A stretch of DNA of 64,000 bases from Streptomyces collinus (GTDB taxonomy: Bacteria; Actinomycetota; Actinomycetes; Streptomycetales; Streptomycetaceae): NCBI RefSeq assembly GCF_031348265.1, contig NZ_CP133771.1:8370001-8434000 (forward strand), in the 5' to 3' direction. The notes beneath the pieces were generated by a model, which was not told where the DNA came from, did not search any database, and worked only from the letters and a program-made list of their open reading frames with translations. This document shows, one piece after another, positions 17,262 to 26,061 of this stretch. Position 1 is the first letter of the stretch, and every line of letters starts with the position of its first letter. The position numbers and the translations under genes were made by a program.

Positions 17262-18413
17262 ATGACGGCCGCCCCTGAGTCCACTCCGCGCCTCCCCGCC
17301 CCGGCCCCCGCCCAGCGCACGGCCTGGCGCCGCGTCCGCAGCTCCATGACGCGGCGGGAGTGGACCAGGGTCGGGGGGATGGCGGCCGTCATCCTGGCCC
17401 TGCACGTGATCGGCTGGTTCACCCTCGTCGCGATCGTCGCCCCGGAGCACCACGCCATCGGCGCGCAGACCTTCGGCGTCGGCATCGGAGTCACCGCGTA
17501 CACCCTCGGCATGCGGCACGCCTTCGACGCCGACCACATCGCCGCGATCGACAACACCACCCGCAAGCTGATGGGGCAGGGGCAGCGGCCGCTGTCGGTC
17601 GGTTTCTGGTTCTCCCTCGGCCACTCCAGCGTCGTCTTCGCCCTGGCCTTCCTGCTCACCCTCGGCGTGAAGACCCTAGCCGGGCCCGTCCGGGACGACG
17701 GCTCCGCGCTGCACGACGTCACCGGCCTGATCGGCACGGCCGTCTCCGGGACGTTCCTCTACCTCATCGCGGGCGTCAACCTCGTCATCCTGGCCGGCAT
17801 CTGGAAGGTGTTCCGCGCCATGCGCTCGGGCCGCTACGACGAGGCCGCCCTGGAGGAGCAGCTGGACAACCGCGGTCTCATGAACCGCCTGCTGGGCCGG
17901 GTCATGCAGTCCGTCTCCAAGCCCTGGCACATGTACCCGCTGGGCCTGCTGTTCGGCCTCGGCTTCGACACCGCCACCGAGATCGCCCTGCTCGTCCTGG
18001 CCGGCTCCGGCGCCGCCTCCGGGCTGCCCTGGTACGCGATCCTGTGCCTGCCCGTCCTGTTCGCCGCGGGGATGTGCCTCCTGGACACCGTCGACGGCTC
18101 GTTCATGAACTTCGCCTACGGCTGGGCCTTCTCCAAGCCGGTTCGCAAGGTCTACTACAACCTCACCATCACCGGCCTGTCCGTCGCCGTGGCCCTCCTC
18201 ATCGGCTCGGTCGAACTCCTCGGCCTGCTCGCCGGGCAGCTGCACCTGCACAGCCCCTTCTGGGACTGGATCTCCGGCCTCGACCTCAACGTCCTCGGCT
18301 ACGTGGTCGTCGCCCTGTTCTTCGCCACGTGGGTGGTGGCGCTCGTGGTGTGGAGGGCCGGGCGCATCGAGGAGAAGTGGTCGGGGGACCTGGCCCCCCA
18401 GCAGCACTCGTAG
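17262..18413 (+). CDS. HoxN/NixA-family nickel/cobalt permease
   Basis: 383 residues from the ATG at 17262. An in-frame ATG at 17208 would add 18 residues, but its GGAGG touches the start codon. The NiCoT signature RHAFDADHIAAIDNTTRKLM lies in the second helix, followed by GFWFSLGHSSVVF and LGFDTATEIALLVL, together with eight hydrophobic helices. The histidine/aspartate helix II selects Ni2+ or Co2+. A possible Nur box upstream suggests repression by nickel. Its stop lies 8 bases from the end of the convergent gene at 18421. Confidence 0.93.
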   Translation: MTAAPESTPRLPAPAPAQRTAWRRVRSSMTRREWTRVGGMAAVILALHVIGWFTLVAIVAPEHHAIGAQTFGVGIGVTAYTLGMRHAFDADHIAAIDNTTRKLMGQGQRPLSVGFWFSLGHSSVVFALAFLLTLGVKTLAGPVRDDGSALHDVTGLIGTAVSGTFLYLIAGVNLVILAGIWKVFRAMRSGRYDEAALEEQLDNRGLMNRLLGRVMQSVSKPWHMYPLGLLFGLGFDTATEIALLVLAGSGAASGLPWYAILCLPVLFAAGMCLLDTVDGSFMNFAYGWAFSKPVRKVYYNLTITGLSVAVALLIGSVELLGLLAGQLHLHSPFWDWISGLDLNVLGYVVVALFFATWVVALVVWRAGRIEEKWSGDLAPQQHS

Positions 18414-18420
18414 CAGGTGC

Positions 18421-19392
18421 TCACGCCCCCAGCCGCAGCTCCTTGCGCCACTTGACGATCTGCTTCTCCGCATCGCCCGTGTACGACCACGGGGTGCGGG
18501 TCGCGCGGGGCCCCAGCATGCCCAGCAGGACGCCCGCGATGTCCTTGGCACCGGCGGAACAGGCCGCGTGGGCCAGGTAGCTGAAATCGCGGAGTTCGGC
18601 GGGCGCGATCCCGCTCTCCGTCCGGCTCATGACCCAGCGCTGCCAGGTCCGCCGCAGGTCGCTCGCCGCACCGTCGTGGCTCCAGTGCTGCGAGAGCCCC
18701 ACGGCGGAGTGCCTGCCCTGTGCCGCGTCCAGGGCGAAGCGGTACTCCTCGACCCGGGCATACTGCACCAGCACCGGCAGCGGACAGCCGGGCGGCGCCA
18801 CCCCGGCCGCGTCCCGGGCGAAGTCGTACATCAGGCCGTGCGTACCGTGCCAGCGCGCCGAGTAGTAGTGCAGCACCTGGAGGTGCCCCTCGATGCTGTA
18901 CGGGTCGCGCCCGTGCAACTCGTCCCACCAGCGCCCCAGTTCCTGCCGGCGCACCCCCGACGGGTACAGGCGCGCCACCGAGATCAGCGACACCCACGGC
19001 GTCGGATCCTCCGGGTACGCCTCCGCAGCCGTCAGGCAGGCCAGCACGGCGGCGTCCACGCGGTGCTGGTCGATCGGCACGCCCCGCCCCGCCGCGATGG
19101 CCACGTTGAAGGTGCGGGCCGTCTCCGTCGCCGCCCGCAGCACCAGCGCGTCGGCGCTGTGGGCGTCCGCCGAGAGCCAGGACTCCACCGTCGAACTGCC
19201 CGCGCACACCTGCGCGAGCTGCCGGATCCGGTGCCCCCGCGCCGCCCAGTCGCGGCCGGTCGCGCCCAGCAGGTCGCGCAGCCCCTGCCAGCGGCCGATC
19301 ACGACGTCCTGGCGGGCGGAGGTGAGGTCGGCGTCCCCGCAGTCGGGGTCGAAGTCGGGAGTGAAACCACGTCTGAGACTGCCTCGCGCCAT
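18421..19392 (-). CDS. Helical repeat protein of unknown function beside an amino acid permease
   Basis: 323 residues from the ATG at 19392. It is soluble, mostly alpha-helical and rich in Trp and Arg, with phrases like AVLACLTAAEAYPEDPTPWVSL and GRWWDELHGRDPYSIEGHLQVLHYYSARWHGTHGLMYDFAR that look like degenerate TPR-type helical pairs. I do not recognise a catalytic motif. It follows the APC permease gene by 11 bases on the same strand, so it is likely co-transcribed. It could assist or regulate that transporter, but nothing in the sequence proves this. Confidence 0.75.
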   Translation of the reverse strand: MARGSLRRGFTPDFDPDCGDADLTSARQDVVIGRWQGLRDLLGATGRDWAARGHRIRQLAQVCAGSSTVESWLSADAHSADALVLRAATETARTFNVAIAAGRGVPIDQHRVDAAVLACLTAAEAYPEDPTPWVSLISVARLYPSGVRRQELGRWWDELHGRDPYSIEGHLQVLHYYSARWHGTHGLMYDFARDAAGVAPPGCPLPVLVQYARVEEYRFALDAAQGRHSAVGLSQHWSHDGAASDLRRTWQRWVMSRTESGIAPAELRDFSYLAHAACSAGAKDIAGVLLGMLGPRATRTPWSYTGDAEKQIVKWRKELRLGA

Positions 19393-19403
19393 CGGGGTCC
19401 TCC

Positions 19404-20873
19404 TCAGAAGTCGGTGGAGAGACCCTCGTGGACGCGGGCGTGCGCGTCCTGTTCGTCGGGGACGTAGTCCGCCTCGACCGCGCGCGAGGCGTCCAGCTTC
19501 GCGGGCCGGTAGTAGTCGCTGCCCTGCCGCCAGTACCAGAGCATCGGGACCAGCCCCACCGCGAGGCCGCCGATGCCGATCGTGATGGCGGCACTGCTCA
19601 GCTCGCCCAGCGACTCCACGAACACCCAGAACATGAACAGGGCGCCGCACAGCGGCCACAGGCCGCCGAAGAGGAAGTTGGCCGGGGACTTCAGCAGCAT
19701 CTTCCGGTAGGCCACGACCACCGCGAGGCCGGCGAGCCCGTAGTAGACCGCGATCTGCAGGCCGATCGCCGAGATGGCGTCGGAGAGGATGTCACCCACC
19801 GAGCCCAGGGCGTTGGAGGCGATGAACATCGCCAGCGCCACCGCCCCGACCACCACGATCGCCACCCAGGGGGTGTTCCACCGGCGGTGCACCCGGCCCA
19901 GCGCCGCCGGCATCGTACGGTCCCGGCCCATCGCGAACAGCGAGCGCGTGACCTGGATCAGCGTCGTCTCCAGCGTGGCGATGGTGGACAGCATCACGGC
20001 CACGATCAGCAGCTTTCCGCCCCAGCCCGGCCAGATCTCCTCGCCGAGCACCGCCAGCACGTTCGCGTCGTTCTCCTCGATCTGCTTCGAGGAAAGGATC
20101 ACGTTCACCGCGATGGTGAACACCTCGAACAGCAGGAAGACGATGCCCACCCCGATCAGGCCCGCGAGGCCCGTCGTACGGCGGCTGTTGCGGGTCTCCT
20201 CGCTGAGGTTGCTGGTGACGTCCCAGCCCCAGTAGTAGAACGCGGCGATCAGCGCGCCCGACGCGAAGCCGGCCATGCCGTCGAAGTGGGAGAAGCCGAG
20301 CCAGGACCAGTCGAAGGCGCGGGCGTTGCCGGTGTGGAAGAAGGCGAGTACCGCGAACAGCGCCAGAATGGCCAGCTCGACACCCGACATGATCAGCTGC
20401 GCCCGGACGGTGAGCCGGGCGCCGCCCAGCACCACGAACAGCATGATGAGGAACCATGCCGCGCCGACCACCGTGGACAGCGCGGTGCTCTCGGCCAGCT
20501 TCTCGTCGAAGAGCGCGAGCGTCATCGACCCGGCGGGCAGCGAACCGGCCACCATGAAGATCGTCGCCGAGATCACCAGCGCCCAGCCGCTGATGAATCC
20601 CAGGAAGGGATGAAGGGTGCGCCCCACCCAGGAATAGCTGGCACCCGCGTTGACGTCGATCCGGCCGAGGTAGCTGAACGCCAGCGCGATGCCCAGCATG
20701 GGTATCGCGCAGTACAGCAGGGCGGCCGGACTGGCCAGCCCCACCGCGCCGACCAGGACGGCGGTGGTCGCGGCCAGCGAATACGCCGGGGCGCTGCCGG
20801 CGACCGCCATCACCACGGTGTCGAACGTGCTGAGGACATTGGCCTGCAGCCCTCTGCCCCTGCTGTAGCTCAT
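19404..20873 (-). CDS. APC-superfamily amino acid permease
   Basis: 489 residues with twelve hydrophobic helices. The opening LQANVLSTFDTVVMAVAGSAPAYSLAATT contains the GxxG/S-type unwound helix I that binds the substrate amine/carboxylate in APC transporters. GASYSWVGRTLHPFLGFISGWALV in helix III and GWDVTSNLSEETRNS in the helix VI/VII region are also typical of amino acid/polyamine permeases. A long acidic C-terminal tail (ADYVPDEQDAHARVHEGLSTDF) is cytoplasmic. The substrate is unknown. The unidentified helical protein at 18421 is next in the operon. Confidence 0.9.
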   Translation of the reverse strand: MSYSRGRGLQANVLSTFDTVVMAVAGSAPAYSLAATTAVLVGAVGLASPAALLYCAIPMLGIALAFSYLGRIDVNAGASYSWVGRTLHPFLGFISGWALVISATIFMVAGSLPAGSMTLALFDEKLAESTALSTVVGAAWFLIMLFVVLGGARLTVRAQLIMSGVELAILALFAVLAFFHTGNARAFDWSWLGFSHFDGMAGFASGALIAAFYYWGWDVTSNLSEETRNSRRTTGLAGLIGVGIVFLLFEVFTIAVNVILSSKQIEENDANVLAVLGEEIWPGWGGKLLIVAVMLSTIATLETTLIQVTRSLFAMGRDRTMPAALGRVHRRWNTPWVAIVVVGAVALAMFIASNALGSVGDILSDAISAIGLQIAVYYGLAGLAVVVAYRKMLLKSPANFLFGGLWPLCGALFMFWVFVESLGELSSAAITIGIGGLAVGLVPMLWYWRQGSDYYRPAKLDASRAVEADYVPDEQDAHARVHEGLSTDF

Positions 20874-21266
20874 GGATGCGCTGCTTTCACTCGTGCACGA
20901 CCGGAGGCGGGCAGGCCGTCCCGGGGCGTTGGGGGGTGGGGTGGAGCTCGCCGCCGGACGGAGGAGGATGACCTCGGGCCCGGGTGCGATGAAACAGGGG
21001 TCGTGGATACCGTGCTGCCGCCGCGTCGGCAGCCGGTCACAGCGTGTGTGCGAGTGATGATAGTCCCACTCCTTGATCTTTCAAGATTGACCGGTGGGTA
21101 ATGTCCGGGGCAGCCCAGGGTTTTAACTCCTGTTGGCCTGCGGGACGTTCTGTCCCTCCCTCCCCGGCCGGGGCGCAGCCGGCGAGGTTGAAGCCCGCGT
21201 AACGGGAAACGCGGAACGGACACGAGAGACGGACGAGTCGAGCAGCGCGACAGGAAGGCAGGAGTG
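20874..21266. other. Divergent intergenic region without a gene
   Basis: About 390 bases between the amino acid permease and the DUF5709 gene. It holds the permease promoter described separately and a GC-rich leader. I see no small gene or structured RNA. Confidence 0.5.
21057..21084 (-). promoter_or_regulatory. Vegetative-type promoter for the APC permease
   Basis: On the minus strand, TTGAAA (21079-21084) and TATCAT (21057-21062) are separated by 16 bases, each five of six to the HrdB consensus. It lies about 185 bases before the permease start. The -35 lies in an AT-rich CTTGA/TCAAG inverted repeat that might bind a regulator. Confidence 0.5.
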
Positions 21267-21773
21267 ATGGGCACGGAACCGATGCGCCCCGAACCGATGG
21301 CGGACGACGCGTACCAGCCCACCGGGACCAACGAGGAGCAGGAGGACGCCGCGCCGCTGGACCTGCAGGACGCCGTCGACGAGCGGACGTACGACGACAC
21401 CCTCGACGAGGGCTACTCCCCGCCGGAGAAGCCCCTCGGCGTCACCAAGCGCGGCACCACCGCCGCCGAGCAGCACGAGGGCGAGACCCTCGACGAACGG
21501 CTGGCCCAGGAGGTCCCCGACGTGTCCGCCGGGCCCGCCGGGGACGGGGTGGGCGACACCCCGGACAGCGACGGCGAACCGGTGGACCCCGAGGCGGGCA
21601 CCGTCCGCGCCGGCCGGCTGGTGGCCCCGGACGAGGGCACCCACGCCGACACCACGAAGGAGACCGTCGCGACGGACGTCGGCATCGACGGCGGAGCGGC
21701 CGGCGCGGAAGAGGCCGCCGTGCACGTCGTGGAGGACGACGACGCCCTTCCGGAGGACGACGGCCGGGTGTGA
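21267..21773 (+). CDS. DUF5709 domain protein
   Basis: 168 residues. A GTG one codon upstream is also possible. The protein is strongly acidic and low in hydrophobics, with no signal or membrane segment. LDERTYDDTLDEGYSPPEKP-type and LDERLAQEVPD motifs are the conserved core of the actinobacterial DUF5709 family. The chain is probably largely disordered. The biochemical role is unknown. It stands alone, with a good AGGAAG/GGAG ribosome site. Confidence 0.85.
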   Translation: MGTEPMRPEPMADDAYQPTGTNEEQEDAAPLDLQDAVDERTYDDTLDEGYSPPEKPLGVTKRGTTAAEQHEGETLDERLAQEVPDVSAGPAGDGVGDTPDSDGEPVDPEAGTVRAGRLVAPDEGTHADTTKETVATDVGIDGGAAGAEEAAVHVVEDDDALPEDDGRV

Positions 21774-21873
21774 CCCGCCCGCCGGCGTGAGCCCACGCCG
21801 GCATGCGCGAGGCCACCGGACCCGAGCGCATCCGCGCCGGGCCGGTGGCCTTCCCTGTGCCTGCCCAGGGGTG

Positions 21874-22080
21874 CTAGGGCAGGAGCTTGTCCAGGGCGGC
21901 CGGGCCCTCGGCCGCCAGCTTGCGCTTGGCCCACTCAATGTTGCGCGGGGTGATGTCCTTGCCCGATGCGAGGACGAGGTCCTCCGGTGACACGTCGGTG
22001 CCGGTGCGGGCGTGGAGCAGGCGGTCCGGGGTGGCGCGGTCCTCGGACGGCCGGGATGCGGCGGGCTCTGACGTCGACAT
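21874..22080 (-). CDS. Small conserved hypothetical protein
   Basis: 68 residues from the ATG at 22080, preceded by AGGAG at 8 bases, which fixes the start. The N-terminal third is polar and probably disordered. The rest (VSPEDLVLASGKDITPRNIEWAKRKLAAEGPAALDKLLP) is an amphipathic helical segment. There is no known domain. It is monocistronic. Strong codon bias and ribosome site support a real gene. Confidence 0.7.
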   Translation of the reverse strand: MSTSEPAASRPSEDRATPDRLLHARTGTDVSPEDLVLASGKDITPRNIEWAKRKLAAEGPAALDKLLP

Positions 22081-22287
22081 GTTCTCTGCTCCTAGGGTCC
22101 GGATCGCCGGGGCGGCCCCGGTGCTGAAAAACGGGTCCGATATCACCATTGCCCCCGGGAGCGCGGCCTGCATCCGGAGAGCGCGGTGCCGGCCCCGGCA
22201 CCCCGTCCGGTCGCCCATGGATGTCGCGCCGTCCTGCTCCGGGTGACGGTGGAGTCACGTGTCCCCGCGAAACGGCAGGAGCTCTCC

Positions 22288-22570
22288 GTGACGAGGGTGG
22301 CGGCGGGGGCCGGGACGCGCTCCGCGAGCGGGGTCACGGGCGGGACCGACTCCCTGCGCACGTGCGACCGCCGCGGCCGGCCCGGCCTGCGCCGGTACGG
22401 CGAGCGCGCACGACGGCCTCGTCGGTATCGCCACCGACGGCGCCGGCGTCCTCTCCGGCAACGTCATCCAGATCCCGATCGACATCAACGCCGACGTCTG
22501 CGGCAACTCGATCAACGTCATCGGGCTGCTCGACCCCGCGTCCGGCGACGAGCGCGAGATCAAGGACTGA
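22288..22570 (+). pseudogene. Frameshifted chaplin-like gene
   Basis: A GTG at 22288, six bases after AGGAG, starts VTRVAAGAG but its frame soon loses sense. In the next frame, without any start codon, the sequence reads ACAGTASAHDGLVGIATDGAGVLSGN and then VIQIPIDINADVCGNSINVIG, the chaplin domain (GNxxQxPxxxxxxxCGNSxNVxGLL). Chaplins are secreted amyloid-forming proteins that coat aerial hyphae. One base too many in the GC-rich stretch about 22300-22400 would explain the split. The second chaplin cysteine is also lost: after GLLDP the chain ends ASGDEREIKD. This is either a decayed gene or a sequencing error plus an atypical chaplin. Confidence 0.6.
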
Positions 22571-22638
22571 CGTACCGGCCGTACGGCCCGCCGGAGGCGG
22601 CCTGCGAAGCATCGCGGCCCCGCCACCGGCCGCCGTTG

Positions 22639-23748
22639 TCAGAGCCCGTCCCGCGGACGCGGCGCGAGCACCAGCATCGTGACGTCGTCCTGTACGTCGG
22701 GGCAGTGCCGCACGAGGTCGGTCCAGACCCGCTCGGCCAGCGCGACCGGGTCCTCGGCGGCCAGGCCCGGCAGCCGTTCGGCCAAGGGGTAGAAGGCGCC
22801 GCTCGCGTCCCTGGCCTCGGTCACCCCGTCGGAGGCGAGGAAGAGCCGGTCCCCGGCCCGCAGCGGCACCGAGACGACCCGGGGCGGAGCGGCCTCGGCG
22901 AGACCGAGACCGAGCGGCGTGCACGGCTCGACGTCCAGCTCGACGGCCCGCCCGTCCCGCAGCAGCAGCGGCCCGGCCTGCCCGCACGCCACGATCCGCA
23001 CGATCCGGGCGTCGGCGGAGAAGTCGAGCAGCACTGCCGTCGCGAACAACTCGGCGTGCGGGTCGCCCGCCGAGTCCACCGCCAGCCTCCGGTCGAGCCG
23101 GGCGGCCACCGCCTCCGGGTCCGGCTGGTCCAGCACCGCCTCCCGGAACGCCCCCAGCAGCGCCGCCACCGTGGCCACGGCCGACAGCCCGTGCCCCTGC
23201 ACGTCACCCATCACGGCCCGTACGCCGTAGGGGCCCGCCCGTACGTCGAAGAAGTCGCCGCCGACCAGCGTCCCGCGCTGCGCGGCCCGGTACAGCCCCG
23301 CGCACCGCACCGCCCCGACCCGCTCCGGCAGCGGCGGCACGACGGCCCGCTGCGCCGCCTCGGCGACGGTCCGCTCGGTGACCAGCTGGGCGTCCCGCCT
23401 GCTGCGGACATAGGACAACAGCACGCTCAGCACCGACACGAAACACACGGTCAGCAGATCCGTGCTGCCGGGATCATCGAGTTTGAAGACGGGCACGGTC
23501 AGCACGACCACCACCAGCGCGCCGAGCACCGCCGTCGCCACCGGGCCGTGCGCCAGCACGGCCAGCGGCGGGATGGCGCCCAGCAGGAAGCCGATGTCGA
23601 GCGGCTCCGGGCTGATCAGCTCCGCCGCGCACACCCCCGCCAGCAGCGCCGACGGCAGCACCCGGGCCCAGCCGGGCGGCGGTGCGCCGCGCAGCCAGCC
23701 CCGCCGGTCCGGGTCCCGCCGCGCCAGCCGGCCGCGCACACTGCTCAC
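22639..23748 (-). CDS. Membrane-anchored SpoIIE-type PP2C serine/threonine phosphatase
   Basis: 369 residues. Three or four hydrophobic helices (about 28-110) anchor the protein. The catalytic PP2C/SpoIIE domain follows: LVGGDFFDV (metal-binding Asp), MGDVQGHGLSAVATVAAL, FATAVLLDF, and LASDGVTEARD with DDVTMLVLAP at the C-terminus. All metal-ligand aspartates appear present. There are no PAS, GAF or HATPase domains, so the input is probably membrane-related or by partners. Such enzymes dephosphorylate anti-anti-sigma factors in streptomycetes. The target is not encoded nearby. Confidence 0.88.
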   Translation of the reverse strand: MSSVRGRLARRDPDRRGWLRGAPPPGWARVLPSALLAGVCAAELISPEPLDIGFLLGAIPPLAVLAHGPVATAVLGALVVVVLTVPVFKLDDPGSTDLLTVCFVSVLSVLLSYVRSRRDAQLVTERTVAEAAQRAVVPPLPERVGAVRCAGLYRAAQRGTLVGGDFFDVRAGPYGVRAVMGDVQGHGLSAVATVAALLGAFREAVLDQPDPEAVAARLDRRLAVDSAGDPHAELFATAVLLDFSADARIVRIVACGQAGPLLLRDGRAVELDVEPCTPLGLGLAEAAPPRVVSVPLRAGDRLFLASDGVTEARDASGAFYPLAERLPGLAAEDPVALAERVWTDLVRHCPDVQDDVTMLVLAPRPRDGL

Positions 23749-23968
23749 ACCACCACGCTGCTACGCCCGACCGGCCGCCGCACGCCGGGCCCCGCGCCCC
23801 ACGGACGGCCGCGGGCCCCGGCCGGAAGGACGTCAGCCTCGGCCGGATCCTCGAACGCCCCTCCCTCACAAGGCGGTTGAGCCGCTCCCGAAACCGATGG
23901 ACCGCCGGCCGGAGATCACGTAGCGTGTGGCGCGCCACGCCCCGAGACCAGCGGAAGGAGGACGAGCC

Positions 23969-24025
23969 GTGCAGTTCACCCCGTTTCCGCGCTCCCTCCC
24001 CGCCCAGCAGGCGTGCCTCCACTGA
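23969..24025 (+). CDS. Possible 18-residue leader peptide
   Basis: A GTG at 23969 follows a strong AAGGAGGA. The frame encodes a short peptide ending QQACLH before TGA at 24023. It lies 45 bases ahead of the GNAT gene. It does not match the cysteine attenuator leader consensus. It may be a translated leader or simply the remnant of a start region. Confidence 0.3.
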   Translation: MQFTPFPRSLPAQQACLH

Positions 24026-24070
24026 CCGACCGGGAGCGCTCTCAGCAGCATGCGTCCCGGAGGACACCCC

Positions 24071-24961
24071 ATGACCGATGTGGTCATCCGCGCGCTCGAC
24101 ACGAGCGACGCCGAACTCTTCGACACCCTGCCCGACCCGCTCGGCGCCCGTGAGGGCCACCGGCTGACCCGGCACCGCCCCGACTGGAAGCGGGTGGCCC
24201 TGCGCGACGGCCGTGTCGTCGCCCGCGGCGCCTGGTGGGGCGGCCCCGACGACTCCGAGCCCGTCAACCTCAACTGGTTCGACGTGGCCGAAGGCGAGGA
24301 GGAAGCGGGCGCCGCACTCCTGCGCTCCGCCCCCTGGCAGGTCGAACTGGAGGTGAACCTGCCCGCCGACTGGCGAGACGACCCGGCCCTGCGCGCCGCC
24401 GCCGACACCCTCGTTACCGCCGCCCGCAAGGCCGGCTACGAGCTCCTCGTCGAACGCCTGCTGTACCGCTGGACCCCCGGCGTCGGCCTGCCCGAGCGGC
24501 CGGGGCGTCTGGAGTTCCGAGCCGAACCGGACGACGCCGTGTTCTTCGACGCCCTGCGCCGCATCCACTCCGTCACCCTGGACGCCCACGCGCTCAAGGA
24601 CATCGAGCAGGGCGGACTCGACCGGGCGGCCCAGGAGGAGCTCGACTTCTTCCACTGGTGCCCGTCGCCGCGCGAGTGGTGGCAGGTGGCGTACACACCG
24701 CAGGGTGACATGGCCGGCATCCACATCCCGGCCCACAATCCGTCGGGCCCCACCATCGGCTTCATCGGTGTCCTGCCGGACCAACGGGGCCACGGCTACG
24801 CCTACGACCTGCTGGCCGAGTGCACGCACTTCCTGGTCGAGCAGGGGGCGGAGTTCGTCACCGCGGCCACGGACCGGGGCAACTTCCCGATGGCGGCGAA
24901 CTTCGCCAAGGCCGGCTTCCCGGTGGTGAAGGAGCGGCTCAACTTCGACCCGGCGCAGTAA
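24071..24961 (+). CDS. GNAT-family acetyltransferase, two-domain
   Basis: 296 residues from the ATG at 24071, with GGAGG 7 bases upstream. The C-terminal half holds the acetyl-CoA core: GDMAGIHIPAHNPSGPTIGFIGVLPDQRGHGYAYDLLAE, containing R-G-x-G/A-x-A, then TAATDRGNFPMAANFAKAGF. The N-terminal half is a degenerate second GNAT-like domain, giving the doubled length compared with simple family members. The substrate is unknown. It is monocistronic and convergent with the oxidoreductase gene. Confidence 0.82.
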   Translation: MTDVVIRALDTSDAELFDTLPDPLGAREGHRLTRHRPDWKRVALRDGRVVARGAWWGGPDDSEPVNLNWFDVAEGEEEAGAALLRSAPWQVELEVNLPADWRDDPALRAAADTLVTAARKAGYELLVERLLYRWTPGVGLPERPGRLEFRAEPDDAVFFDALRRIHSVTLDAHALKDIEQGGLDRAAQEELDFFHWCPSPREWWQVAYTPQGDMAGIHIPAHNPSGPTIGFIGVLPDQRGHGYAYDLLAECTHFLVEQGAEFVTAATDRGNFPMAANFAKAGFPVVKERLNFDPAQ

Positions 24962-24987
24962 CCGGGCCGTCCGCGAATCCGCGCGGC

Positions 24988-25869
24988 CTAGGACCTGCCG
25001 TCGAGCAGGTCCTGGGCCGCCGCGAGGATCTCCGTCACCCTCAGGCCGAACGCCGCGTCACAGGCGTGCGGGCGGCCGGTCCGGGCGGCGTCGAGCAGCG
25101 CGTCCGCGGCCCGCGCCAGCGCGGGCACCGCCCCGTCGGAGCCGTCCGGCAGCGCCGCGACCCCGGCCTCCCCCCGCAGTTCCACGCCGGCACCGGCCGC
25201 GGCGGGCGGCGCCGTCAGGCTCAGGGTGAGGGTGCTCGACGCCCCACCCGCGTGGTCGAGGACGACGTGCGCCGTGTCGCCGGGCCCGTACACCGCCGCC
25301 GTCACGCGCCGCACGTCGCCGAGGACCGGCAGCAGCACGGACAGGGCGTGCGGGCCGACGTCCCACAGGGCGCCCTTCTCCCGCCGCCACGGAGTCGCGA
25401 AGGGGCTCTCGCTCGTGAACACCGCCCCGAGCCACTCGGCGCGCGCCGTGAACCAGCCCGGCACCGCGGCCTGCTCGGCGATCCACGCCGCCGGCCCGGG
25501 CTGGAACCGGGTCGTGAAGAACACCACCGACGCGACACCGGCCTCCTCGGCGGCCGCGACCACGGACCGCGCCTGCTCCACCGTCGGCGCGAGCGGCTTG
25601 TCGAGCAGCAGATGGCACCCGGCCCGCGCCGCCCGGGCCGCGAGGGAGGCCTGTACCTCGGGCGGCAGCGCCACGGCCACGGCGTCCACGTCCGCGAACA
25701 GTTCGTCGACGTCGTCGTAGGCGCGGACGCCGTGCCGCTCCGCCAGTCCCTTCGCGGCCTCCGGGCGACGGCCCCACACACCCGCGAAGTCCAGCCTCTC
25801 GTGCCCGCTCAACGCGGGTGCGTGGGCCATCTGGGCCCAGGGTCCGGTGCCGAGCAGTCCTATGCGCAT
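24988..25869 (-). CDS. Gfo/Idh/MocA-family NAD(P)-dependent oxidoreductase
   Basis: 293 residues from the ATG at 25869. It begins with a Rossmann fold, MRIGLLGTGPWAQMAHAPAL, followed by VAVALPPEVQASLA and CHLLLDKPLAPT. The last holds the family's catalytic lysine (x-K-P). The C-terminal alpha/beta domain includes ALWDVGPHALSVLLPVLGDV with the D-x-G-x-H pair usual for this family. The substrate is a sugar or polyol that cannot be specified. The gene is short for the family (usually 330-390), mainly in the C-domain. It is divergent from helR. Confidence 0.85.
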   Translation of the reverse strand: MRIGLLGTGPWAQMAHAPALSGHERLDFAGVWGRRPEAAKGLAERHGVRAYDDVDELFADVDAVAVALPPEVQASLAARAARAGCHLLLDKPLAPTVEQARSVVAAAEEAGVASVVFFTTRFQPGPAAWIAEQAAVPGWFTARAEWLGAVFTSESPFATPWRREKGALWDVGPHALSVLLPVLGDVRRVTAAVYGPGDTAHVVLDHAGGASSTLTLSLTAPPAAAGAGVELRGEAGVAALPDGSDGAVPALARAADALLDAARTGRPHACDAAFGLRVTEILAAAQDLLDGRS

Positions 25870-25938
25870 GCCGCCGCCTCTCCACGCTGCCAGGACGAAG
25901 AGCGTGCCACACGGAAAACGGACGGCGGGCAACGACAA

Positions 25939-25962
25939 AGGCGAGGAGTGTTCTCCTCGCCT
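25939..25962. terminator. Perfect 10-bp stem-loop in the helR/oxidoreductase divergent region
   Basis: AGGCGAGGAG (25939-25948) and CTCCTCGCCT (25953-25962) pair exactly around TGTT. On the minus strand the stem runs into TTTGTCGTT, so it resembles an intrinsic terminator or attenuator placed about 70 bases before the oxidoreductase gene. It also lies 20 bases before the RAE of helR. Confidence 0.5.
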
Positions 25963-25982
25963 GTCTCAAGTTATAGCCCACG

Positions 25983-26005
25983 GGGGGACTTGCGGCAAGG
26001 CCCCC
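25983..26005. promoter_or_regulatory. Rifamycin-associated element (RAE)
   Basis: GGGGG, A, CTTGCGGCAAG, G and CCCCC form an imperfect palindrome matching the described RAE (core CTTGCGGCAAG flanked by G and C runs). RAEs lie in promoters of rifamycin-inducible resistance genes in actinomycetes. This one is 57 bases before helR. Confidence 0.8.
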
Positions 26006-26061
26006 AGACTCCCGCAGACTGTCCGGCGTAATCCCATGACCTGCGGAAACGGGAGCATGAC

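Noticed and set aside
22149..22682. Open frame overlapping the chaplin region
   Set aside because: Arg/Pro-rich translation without family features. The chaplin domain is in a different frame.
23969..24025. Cysteine-attenuator leader peptide
   Set aside because: The short ORF has one cysteine but lacks the conserved H-I-D-L-x-R-V...A-x-C pattern and no sulfur genes follow.
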